A stretch of 61,507 nucleotides of DNA, from positions 75,347 to 136,853 of the forward strand of contig JAJYDV010000001.1 in assembly GCA_021777375.1 (NCBI GenBank), given 5' to 3'. The notes below the pieces were generated by a model, which was not told where the DNA came from, did not search any database, and saw nothing but the letters and a program-made list of their open reading frames with translations. This document shows, piece by piece, positions 53,197 through 60,302 of this stretch. Numbering within the stretch: position 1 is the first letter of the stretch; the number at the start of each line of letters is the position of its first letter. This DNA is from a bacterium. GTDB taxonomy: Bacteria; Patescibacteriota; Saccharimonadia; Saccharimonadales; UBA4665. The translations under genes were made by a program, and so were the position numbers.

Positions 53197-53770
53197 TCAT
53201 TTGCGAGTTATTTAATTTTTGGCTCCATTGCTCGAGATCTAAGACCTCGGCTTGCCTTGGGAAGATCTTTTCGGTTAGTACACGGTGAACTTCTTCGTCT
53301 CGATCCCAGCTGCAGTCTGACAGTACAGATATTTTATAGTCTTTGTCGGCTGCATAACGCAGCGTGCTTAAAACTACGCCGCTAGTAGAAACACCGCATA
53401 AGATTAGATCGGTAATTCCCTGCGCGTTTAGGATCATCTCGAGGTCACTGCCGGCGAAGGCGCTGACCCGCTTTTTGGCAATTACTAATTCGTTTTCTAA
53501 AGGCTCGATTATCGGCTTAGTTAAATCACTTGTTTCGTCCATTTCCCAGGATCCTTCACGTAATGTACTAAACATCTTATTGTCTGGGTTTAATTCAGGG
53601 TAGCCTTTACGAAAACGAACGACGACAAACATTACTGGTATGCTCGCCTGACGAGCGATGTCTACCGCTTTTGAAACGCGTTTCACATATTCCGCTGCAT
53701 CTTCGCCTAAGTTGTTTATTATGCCCTGCTGAACGTCCATAACTAGGAGTGCACTTTTGGGGTTATACAT
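53189..53770 (-). CDS. Isochorismatase-family cysteine hydrolase
   Basis: A 193-residue hydrolase of the isochorismatase/nicotinamidase fold with the catalytic triad visible as Asp12 (VMDVQQGI), Lys near 100 (IAKKRVSAF) and Cys125 (LCGVSTSGVV). The cis-peptide Val-Ser-Thr segment after Gly is typical. Substrate cannot be assigned; the metal ligand pattern of nicotinamidases is not evident. It precedes the MFS exporter in the same operon, which could suggest modification followed by export. Confidence 0.88.
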   Translation of the reverse strand: MYNPKSALLVMDVQQGIINNLGEDAAEYVKRVSKAVDIARQASIPVMFVVVRFRKGYPELNPDNKMFSTLREGSWEMDETSDLTKPIIEPLENELVIAKKRVSAFAGSDLEMILNAQGITDLILCGVSTSGVVLSTLRYAADKDYKISVLSDCSWDRDEEVHRVLTEKIFPRQAEVLDLEQWSQKLNNSQMNA

Positions 53771-54186
53771 AATCTCGTCTTTTAAATTATTCGGTATTGA
53801 GTGATGAATTTGAGTACTTAGTTCAAACTGATGCTGCTCTCAATCATCCCTGCCGAGTCGTTATTTACTTAGTAAGAAACCAACTTATAAACTTTAGTAT
53901 AGCTAATAATTTAGATTTCTGCCCATAATTAATTGAATTTATTTAGTTTTTGCAGAAAAGCCGACTAAAGTTTACGCAACCTATTTTCTTATAAATTATT
54001 GAACGTTAGCAGTAGTACTCATATAAACTGCCACGGATATTTTATAGCATATTATGCCAAGTCGTTTTGTTAAATTCGCGGCTAAAAGCATCTATGCACA
54101 GGTCGATGATGCAGCTCGATGTCTATATTGATTATTTAGGAATTTGTTACGCTAGTATTATTTGAAGTATAATTCATAATTTAGAT
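53771..54186. other. Intergenic region, promoter at its end
   Basis: A 416-bp AT-rich gap between divergent genes. No gene or structured RNA was recognised. The only clear element is a promoter-like pair near its right end (54144-54173). Reading both strands gave only frames shorter than 30 codons without a Shine-Dalgarno. Confidence 0.5.
54144..54173 (+). promoter_or_regulatory. Predicted promoter for the membrane protein at 54187
   Basis: TTGTTA (54144-54149) and TATAAT (54168-54173) are separated by 18 bases. The ATG follows 14 bases after the -10 box, giving a leader of only a few bases and no Shine-Dalgarno, as for gdhA. Confidence 0.5.
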
Positions 54187-54849
54187 ATGGACAAGGAATT
54201 TGAATTAGATCCAGCTTTGCAGGAAGAACCAGGTTTTAATAAGTATCAGATCTATCCTTCGGAGCCTTTAGAAGAGTCGCAAACCTTACCCGTACGCGGC
54301 ATCAATAAGCCGGTTGCTAGCCTGTTAACACTCGCGGAACTATTGCCTCTAAATTATGCCGTATTAGCAACTGTGCAGTCTGCGAGTGGCAATCATGTAA
54401 TCACTGCTTTGAGCTTTGCCGGTGCAACTATGATGACCGAGATTGGCGGAGCTATCGGCTCAGCAAAATTAATTGAGGATAAAACATTAAACAAGCCAAT
54501 TGCCTGGGCACATCGAAAACTTGAAAAAATGGGCATTGGCGAAGAGGAATCAAAACCGCTTACCGACTTTGTTGTGACGGTTGCCGGCGGTACGGTTGTA
54601 ATGAACACTTTTAAACAGGTGCAAAATCCAGAGCGCACCCGTAAGCAAAACAAAAGATACGGTATTCTGATGGGTATCGGCAATTCGGCTGTATCAGGTG
54701 TTGGAATCTGGCTAGCGACCGAGGGCATTTATCATCCCGATCCTGAGCACATTGCTATCGGTAGCATTGCAGTATTTTCGCTACTTGGTGCCGGACGAGC
54801 ACTTAAAAGTCTGCGCAAGCGATCTAACGCTGCTTCTGAACTTCCTTGA
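54187..54849 (+). CDS. Hypothetical membrane protein
   Basis: A 220-residue protein, not recognised. The N-terminal ~40 residues are acidic and cytoplasmic, then two hydrophobic pairs: about 45-60 and 73-95, and about 125-140, 155-180 with a fifth near 190-205. Basic residues between them (KLEKMG, ERTRKQNKR) fit cytoplasmic loops. It is transcribed from a promoter that leaves almost no leader. Downstream, the convergent small gene ends 10 bp away. Confidence 0.68.
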   Translation: MDKEFELDPALQEEPGFNKYQIYPSEPLEESQTLPVRGINKPVASLLTLAELLPLNYAVLATVQSASGNHVITALSFAGATMMTEIGGAIGSAKLIEDKTLNKPIAWAHRKLEKMGIGEEESKPLTDFVVTVAGGTVVMNTFKQVQNPERTRKQNKRYGILMGIGNSAVSGVGIWLATEGIYHPDPEHIAIGSIAVFSLLGAGRALKSLRKRSNAASELP

Positions 54850-54859
54850 TCAAATGTCC

Positions 54860-55114
54860 CTAGGTTCTGGTTTTTAGCATTAAACGTAGGTTCGCAATGT
54901 ATTGGTCGTGATCTAGCTTTGGGTGAGCCATAAGGTAGGCAATATGTTTTTCGACAAAGGGAATTTGTCCGTCAGGGTAAACTGCGGAGTTTGCACTGTA
55001 AGATGATGGCCGAGTATTTAGAGATGGGTCGCGTTCCAACTCAATTAGTTTCTCGCGTACGTTACCTTCTAGCAGTCTTTTAGCTACTGCTTCGTTTACA
55101 AAGTGATTTGCCAT
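54860..55114 (-). CDS. Small protein downstream of DEAD-box helicase
   Basis: An 84-residue soluble protein that I do not recognise, rich in charged residues with two likely helical parts (NEAVAKRLLEGNVREKLIELE and HIAYLMAHPKLDHDQYI). GGAAG lies seven bases before the ATG. It follows the DEAD-box helicase by 23 bp on the same strand and is probably its operon partner. Confidence 0.7.
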   Translation of the reverse strand: MANHFVNEAVAKRLLEGNVREKLIELERDPSLNTRPSSYSANSAVYPDGQIPFVEKHIAYLMAHPKLDHDQYIANLRLMLKTRT

Positions 55115-55137
55115 AATTATCTTCCAATGCTTAGACT

Positions 55138-56304
55138 CTATCCGTTAATAAAGGTCAAGGCGTATCCGACCTTGCCAGCTCGTCCAGCCCTACCAATACG
55201 ATGAATGTAGTCGGAGTAATTGTTTGGTTGGGAATAGTTTATAACGTGTGTGACATCTGGTACGTCAATTCCACGAGCGGCTACATCGGTAGCTACTAGT
55301 ATCCTAACTTCGTCATGTTTAAACTTGCTAAGCGAGCGTTGTCGTTGCCCCTGACTTTTGCCACCGTGAATTGAATCTGCGCGGAACCCACGGGCAATCA
55401 ACTCGTTAGAAAGGCGCTCAACGCCACGCTGAGTGTCATCAAAAATAATTACTTTACTTACCTCTTTGCTTATTAAAAGATCATGAAGTTTAGTAATTTT
55501 TTCGCTTGAGTGCGTGAACTTAACTACATTTTGGTTAATGTTGGCACTGGAGTCGCTGGTCTTAACTAAGATTGATAACGGATCTTTCGAAAAGGTTTCA
55601 ATTAGTGATTTGACTCGAGTATCAAGTGTCGCCGAAAAAAAGAACGACTGGCGAACTGGATTTAGCTGTTGCAGAATGTTTCTCACGCTGGCCAAAAAGC
55701 CCATATCTAGCATCCTATCAACTTCGTCTAATACGACAATGCTAAATGTGCTTAACTTAATACTTCTGCGGTCCATATGATCCTGAATTCGGCCAGGCGT
55801 GCCAACTACTACTTGAGGTGAATTCCGAAGATCTCTTAATTGCTGCCCAATTCCGGCTCCGCCAATCAGTACCGCACTACGTAAATTGCTGCCGTGGGCT
55901 AATGAAATAATGTCCGCATTAATTTGTTGAGCAAGTTCGCGTGTTGGTGCAATGATTAGAGCCCGGGAATTGCTGAGCATCACTTTATGCAATAGCGGTA
56001 AAGCAAATGCCGCGGTCTTGCCGGTGCCGGTATCGGCAACTCCAATTATGTCACGGCCTTCTAGTGCTGGAATAATAGCTTGATCTTGTATTGGAGACGG
56101 CTGGAGGTAGCCTTTAGCACGTAAGTTAGTCTTAAGCAGTGGATTTATATTAAAATCCTCGAAATTGTGTTGAGCTATATAGACCTCTGCTTTACTAGCA
56201 GCAGCGCTGTTTATAAATTTAGAGGGATCTATATAAGCCTTTTTGATACCGTGAGAGATTGAGCTGTGGCGGCGTGGCGGATGATTAGACGAGTGGTATG
56301 ACAT
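55138..56304 (-). CDS. DEAD-box RNA helicase (RhlE/CshA-like)
   Basis: ATP-dependent RNA helicase for unwinding structured RNA, typically in ribosome assembly and mRNA turnover. The Q motif is FEDFNINPLL with PSPIQDQAI; motif I ADTGTGKTAAF; Ib TPGR; motif II is DEVD instead of DEAD; motif III SAT; motif VI HRIGRAGRAG. At 388 residues it lacks a C-terminal RNA-binding extension and ends just after motif VI. Its leader at 56305-56398 can fold into a hairpin that includes the Shine-Dalgarno. A small gene follows in the same operon. Confidence 0.95.
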   Translation of the reverse strand: MSYHSSNHPPRRHSSISHGIKKAYIDPSKFINSAAASKAEVYIAQHNFEDFNINPLLKTNLRAKGYLQPSPIQDQAIIPALEGRDIIGVADTGTGKTAAFALPLLHKVMLSNSRALIIAPTRELAQQINADIISLAHGSNLRSAVLIGGAGIGQQLRDLRNSPQVVVGTPGRIQDHMDRRSIKLSTFSIVVLDEVDRMLDMGFLASVRNILQQLNPVRQSFFFSATLDTRVKSLIETFSKDPLSILVKTSDSSANINQNVVKFTHSSEKITKLHDLLISKEVSKVIIFDDTQRGVERLSNELIARGFRADSIHGGKSQGQRQRSLSKFKHDEVRILVATDVAARGIDVPDVTHVINYSQPNNYSDYIHRIGRAGRAGKVGYALTFING

Positions 56305-56386
56305 AAAAAAAAGAATCCTTCGATGGTTAGTTGTTTTGTTATACTGCGGTTGTTGAAATCGAGTAATAACTTACTAACCCGGATTC
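56305..56386 (-). promoter_or_regulatory. Structured leader of the DEAD-box helicase gene
   Basis: In RNA sense, GAAUCC (56386-56381) and GGUUAGU (56379-56373) pair with ACUAACC (56331-56325) and GGAUUC (56318-56313), giving a 13-bp stem interrupted by a small internal loop. Eight U residues (56312-56305) follow directly, then the ATG. The Shine-Dalgarno AAGGA (56320-56316) lies inside the base of the stem. It could act as a terminator-like attenuator or as an RNA thermometer. Confidence 0.55.
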
Positions 56387-56404
56387 ATCAAATACAATAT
56401 TATT

Positions 56405-56433
56405 ATGATAGCACAAAATTAACAGATTAACAA
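56405..56433 (-). promoter_or_regulatory. Predicted promoter of the DEAD-box helicase gene
   Basis: On the minus strand, TTGTTA (56433-56428) and TATCAT (56410-56405) are separated by 17 bases. The predicted start near 56398 gives a leader of about 94 bases that begins shortly before the hairpin. The -35 box lies within a 13-mer shared with the RRM gene upstream region. Confidence 0.5.
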
Positions 56434-56480
56434 AAGATTATTCGTCGACTCTGCGCCCGTATAATTTTCGAGTGAGGCTG

Positions 56481-57254
56481 CTAGTCCACTCTAAAAAGAT
56501 AGTTACGAATCTCGGGTGAAATTTCTAGAGCTTCTTCCCACCTACGATTCCATATATACATCTTGTAGTTTAGTTTTTTTAACCAGTCGACTACATCTTT
56601 CGGCTTACTCTTAAAACGCGTTAAATGCCGGGCTTCTATCTCAACTAAGATGGCTGGTTTAAATTTCGCGATTGTCTTAGCGCCACCTTCAAATACTTTC
56701 TTCTCTGCGCCTTCTACATCAATTTTAATGAAGTCCAACTTCTTGATGTTTTCTCGGTTACAAAATTCATCCAAGGTGTCGACATGAACTTCAACCTCTT
56801 TATGGTGACTAAATTCACTGTTTGAGCCAAGACCGCTAGCCTCTCCGGCCAAGAAAGAGCGACCAGTTATTGGCCCAAACTTTCCCATTGGAACGCTAAT
56901 CAATGATGTTCCACTTTGCGAGCCAAGAGCAAAACAGTAGTTAGTGACATTAAGATGGTTTTTGGTACCGAGTAAACGAGACAATGCCGGATGGGCAAAG
57001 ACCAGTGGTTCAACGCTTAAGACTTGTCCCTTGGGGCCAACTAGTTTCGATAATTCTACGGTATACAGCCCGGCGGCCGCTCCAATGTCAATACAAACAT
57101 CCCGACTTTTAATAATCTCGGTTAGTCCTAGCATTTCCGGTTCAACATATGGCGTAAGATGGGCCACTAACCTGACGCAACTCGCAGTCAATCTAGTTCG
57201 CAGCATCGTACGACTTTTACGTCCAGATTTATTTCTTGTTGGAACAGAAGCCAT
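56481..57254 (-). CDS. FkbM-family methyltransferase
   Basis: A 257-residue class I SAM-dependent methyltransferase of the FkbM group: motif I VCIDIGAAAGLYTVELSK near 52-69, LSVEPL for the acidic SAM contact, then FIKIDVEGAEKKVFEGG, the diagnostic FkbM signature. The N-terminal ~25 residues are basic. FkbM enzymes often methylate sugar or polyketide hydroxyls. No biosynthetic genes surround it, so the acceptor could be a surface glycan but is unknown. Confidence 0.9.
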   Translation of the reverse strand: MASVPTRNKSGRKSRTMLRTRLTASCVRLVAHLTPYVEPEMLGLTEIIKSRDVCIDIGAAAGLYTVELSKLVGPKGQVLSVEPLVFAHPALSRLLGTKNHLNVTNYCFALGSQSGTSLISVPMGKFGPITGRSFLAGEASGLGSNSEFSHHKEVEVHVDTLDEFCNRENIKKLDFIKIDVEGAEKKVFEGGAKTIAKFKPAILVEIEARHLTRFKSKPKDVVDWLKKLNYKMYIWNRRWEEALEISPEIRNYLFRVD

Positions 57255-57421
57255 ATAACTTTATATCTTATCCTAATCGTTTATAATTAGGTTACTAAAA
57301 TTGTCTGACTGCTTGATGAAAAAATTATTAAGATCTTTCTTTGTAGATGAGTTGAGAATTTAATGTGTAGATGTCACGAAGTTTATGTCTGCCATTGACC
57401 TAATTATTTATTAATTTCTGG

Positions 57422-57685
57422 TTAATCTGTTTTTCTGTTAAGCCCATCGTTAACGCCAAGCTGATAAGCGGAAATAACATCTAGCGGGTCATCAGCCGGA
57501 TTCATATCCAGGCCAATAATAATTCCGTCATGAACCGAGCCTACAAGATACTCTTTAATGCCCTCTATTTGTGCGTTAGTAATCCCCGGTATAAGCGAGC
57601 GAAGAAATGTCTCGTGCGTATAGTCATTTAAAACTATTTGTCTAGCGGTTGCTTCATATGGAATGTACTCTCCGAAATCATGCAT
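57422..57685 (-). CDS. Hypothetical small protein
   Basis: An 87-residue protein from the ATG at 57685 (an in-frame TTG lies 24 bp further upstream and would extend it to 95 residues). It is acidic and soluble with no recognised motif; HDFGEYIPYEAT and LIPGITNAQIEGIKEYL look helical. No Shine-Dalgarno is visible. It is downstream of the Nudix gene on the same strand with a 44-bp gap. Confidence 0.55.
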   Translation of the reverse strand: MHDFGEYIPYEATARQIVLNDYTHETFLRSLIPGITNAQIEGIKEYLVGSVHDGIIIGLDMNPADDPLDVISAYQLGVNDGLNRKTD

Positions 57686-57729
57686 ACTATAAATGTTAAC
57701 AGACCGCAAACATTCATCAAATGCGTTTT

Positions 57730-58188
57730 TTAAATGTCTTTCTTATTTGCCGATAGCTCAAAGTTTAATTGATAATAGTTTCTAAGCTGTTTATATTCAT
57801 CAGTCGAAACAAACTTCTCTGGTTTAGAAAGTATGCTACCTGGCTCAACCCAGCTGCTCATGGAGTGCTCTTCAGAAAGGTGTATGTCGCCTTCTTGATA
57901 CTCTGCATCAAAGAAGACTACTAAAACCCGGTAGTTCTTTTCTTTAATGTAATGGCGCTTTGAGACGAATATAACTTTGCCGATTTCGAACTTGAAACTT
58001 GTTCCAAGCTCTTCCTGGATTTCTCTATATAAGACCTCGCTAAGCTCAAGTTCGACTTCTGATTCATCCATGCGACCGCCCGGAAAATCATAATGGCCAC
58101 CAGGAGTTGTCAGTAAGAGTATTTTGTTGCCTTTTCTAACTATAGCCTTTGCCCCGACCTGAAAAAACGCAAAATTATATAAACCCAT
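57730..58188 (-). CDS. Nudix hydrolase
   Basis: A 152-residue pyrophosphohydrolase. The Nudix box starts at GGRMDESE and ends with REIQEELG, in which the metal-binding Glu pair is intact. Between the first Glu and the REx2EE part there appear to be three extra residues compared with the standard 23-residue box. The preceding TTPGGHYDFPGG segment is usual for this fold. Substrate unknown. A small unknown gene follows it. Confidence 0.88.
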   Translation of the reverse strand: MGLYNFAFFQVGAKAIVRKGNKILLLTTPGGHYDFPGGRMDESEVELELSEVLYREIQEELGTSFKFEIGKVIFVSKRHYIKEKNYRVLVVFFDAEYQEGDIHLSEEHSMSSWVEPGSILSKPEKFVSTDEYKQLRNYYQLNFELSANKKDI

Positions 58189-58303
58189 ATATCTCTACAT
58201 TATAGTATTGATCTCAGACTATTATGAGCTCTGGGGTTAGGTGACAAAATTAGACAGTCTGATGATAAATAACTATTAGCATTTTGTTATATGATTATTA
58301 GAA

Positions 58304-60211
58304 GTGCTAGACAATAAAATTCAAAATGCAATCGAGGAGGGGGTGTCGAAAGGCATACCGATAGATTTTATTGCCTATAGTCTAGAGCGTGCCGGTTGGC
58401 CAGTTCAAATGGTTCAAGAAGAAGTCAACAAGTGGCTAGTTAATAATGGCAGGTACCATAAGACGACGGCTTTTAAAGACTGGCTAAGGAAGTACTATAA
58501 GCAAGCTATACCAGGCATAATAGTAATGACCTTTTTTAACGTTATAGCTGATGGAATCGCACTGCTTAAACCTGTGCCTCTGAAGATCCTAGCTGACTCG
58601 GTTTTTGGGACCGTTCCGGCGCCAAGTATACTAAGGCCTTATACCGGAACCAGCAAGTTAATCATTTTTATTTCGTTAATGACCCTTGCGATTTTCTTGG
58701 TGGGGTCAATTTTCGGGGTATTTAAGGACTATGTTTTAAATAAAATCAGCTTTAGCTTAAATAAAAGCGTTAAAGAGGAATCCTTCAGACACATTCTGCA
58801 TCTGCCTCTATATCACGAAGGGAGACTCGCTAAGGGTGACTATATCTATCGACAAAATGATGTAACGACTAGTTTGTCTGATCTCACCTTAAACTCAGTA
58901 TCTGTTATTTCGGAGTCTATTATTCTAATTGTCGGAGTCTTAGCAATTATGCTTAAGATCAATGCCCCACTTGCCTTAATCACGCTTGTAATGATTCCAT
59001 TTTTAATACTGTCAGTGAAGAAGTTTGGCCCAATGATGTCGAAGTTTGGGAAACTGCTGGTAACTCTTCAGAGCAAAATGTCATCTCTTATAACTGAATC
59101 AATCGATAACACCGAGACCGTTCAAGCATTTACCCTTCAAGAAAGACAAGTTAACAGATTAAAAGATGTTTGGCAGAAAACATATGAAGTAACCAAGAAA
59201 GCTATTATTTGGAGTGATATTTTTAATTTTTCAAATGGCTTAGTGGTAATATTCGGCACTTCGCTAGTCATATATCTTGGTGGTAGTGAGGCCTTGAAAC
59301 ACGAGTTTACCCTAGGAGACTTGCTGTTGTTTATGACTTATATGGGTTATTTAATTGCTCCAATTCAGAATATTACCGAACAAGTTACGGTTCGTCGACA
59401 GAAGCTAGTGAACGTTAAACGAATCTATGAGGTACTTACTGACCACGAGGCTATCGAATACCAGCAACAGGATGTTAGGATTGGCAGGAGCGTAGGACGA
59501 ATTGATTTCCAAAACGTTTCTTATGCATATAACGAGAAAGTAATCTTAAATCAAATCAATATGACTATTATGGCTGGAGAGAAAATCGGGATTATTGGGC
59601 CAAGCGGTGCCGGTAAAAGTACTTTGCTCCGGTTGATTGACTTATACCTTGAGCCTACTGCGGGACGCATTTTGCTGGACGGAAAAGATATCCAATCTAT
59701 TAGCCTGCATGATTTAAGAAAGAATATTGCTTGGGTCAGTCAATTTCCGCAGTTATTTGCAGATACTATTGAAAATAATATTAAAGATGGAGATATCGAC
59801 AGACAGATTACCCCAGACGAGTTAGCTTGGGCTTCGATGGCTGCCAATATTGAAGAGTTTGTTTCTAAATTACCTCTTGGTAATCAATCAATTGTCGGAG
59901 AGGGCGGTTCAAGTTTAAGTGGTGGGCAGAAGCAAAGGATATCTATAGCTAGGGCTCTGGTAAAAAATGCACAAATTATTTGTTTAGATGAGCCTACTTC
60001 TGCGCTCGATACCCAGTCCGAGGTATATATTCAGAAATCAATTGGGGAGCTAATTAATGGTAAGACTGTCTTATTGGTCACTCACAGAATACCCTTGCTT
60101 AGCTTAATGGATAAGATTTACGTGTTGGATAACGGAAAACTGGTTGATGTTAATCAGTATGGAGGGCTTGAAAAGTATCTTTACGAGCTTAATCGGACTG
60201 GCGGATTATGA
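58304..60211 (+). CDS. ABC exporter (MsbA/MdlB-type half transporter) with N-terminal helical module
   Basis: A 635-residue fused permease-ATPase. The first ~50 residues form a short helical module with YSLERAGWPVQMVQEEVNKW, a pattern that recurs in CPR membrane proteins. Six transmembrane helices follow from about 70 to 350, then the ATPase: Walker A GPSGAGKST, Q loop VSQFPQLFADT, signature LSGGQKQR, Walker B IICLDEPTSALDT, and H loop VTHRIPLL. The start is GTG at 58304 with no Shine-Dalgarno. It is a homodimer or heterodimer half. The mosaic repeat gene begins 91 bp downstream on the same strand and may be linked to its function. Confidence 0.93.
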   Translation: MLDNKIQNAIEEGVSKGIPIDFIAYSLERAGWPVQMVQEEVNKWLVNNGRYHKTTAFKDWLRKYYKQAIPGIIVMTFFNVIADGIALLKPVPLKILADSVFGTVPAPSILRPYTGTSKLIIFISLMTLAIFLVGSIFGVFKDYVLNKISFSLNKSVKEESFRHILHLPLYHEGRLAKGDYIYRQNDVTTSLSDLTLNSVSVISESIILIVGVLAIMLKINAPLALITLVMIPFLILSVKKFGPMMSKFGKLLVTLQSKMSSLITESIDNTETVQAFTLQERQVNRLKDVWQKTYEVTKKAIIWSDIFNFSNGLVVIFGTSLVIYLGGSEALKHEFTLGDLLLFMTYMGYLIAPIQNITEQVTVRRQKLVNVKRIYEVLTDHEAIEYQQQDVRIGRSVGRIDFQNVSYAYNEKVILNQINMTIMAGEKIGIIGPSGAGKSTLLRLIDLYLEPTAGRILLDGKDIQSISLHDLRKNIAWVSQFPQLFADTIENNIKDGDIDRQITPDELAWASMAANIEEFVSKLPLGNQSIVGEGGSSLSGGQKQRISIARALVKNAQIICLDEPTSALDTQSEVYIQKSIGELINGKTVLLVTHRIPLLSLMDKIYVLDNGKLVDVNQYGGLEKYLYELNRTGGL

Positions 60212-60267
60212 TATGTATTGTATAATTTACCTAGCCAAGTATAATCTTTAATTAAGTGGAAACAATT

Positions 60268-60301
60268 AAAATAAAGGTAGAAAATAAAATAAAGGTAGAA
60301 A
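60268..60301 (+). repeat. Tandem duplication of the ribosome-binding region
   Basis: AAAATAAAGGTAGAAA occurs twice with a period of 18 bases (60268-60283 and 60286-60301), just before the ATG at 60303. Each copy has an AAAGG Shine-Dalgarno. The second is correctly placed (seven bases from the ATG); the first is 18 bases further upstream. Confidence 0.88.
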
Positions 60302-60302
60302 A

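Noticed and set aside
54054-54131. 25-codon frame in the intergenic gap
   Set aside because: No Shine-Dalgarno, no recognisable features and too short to support.
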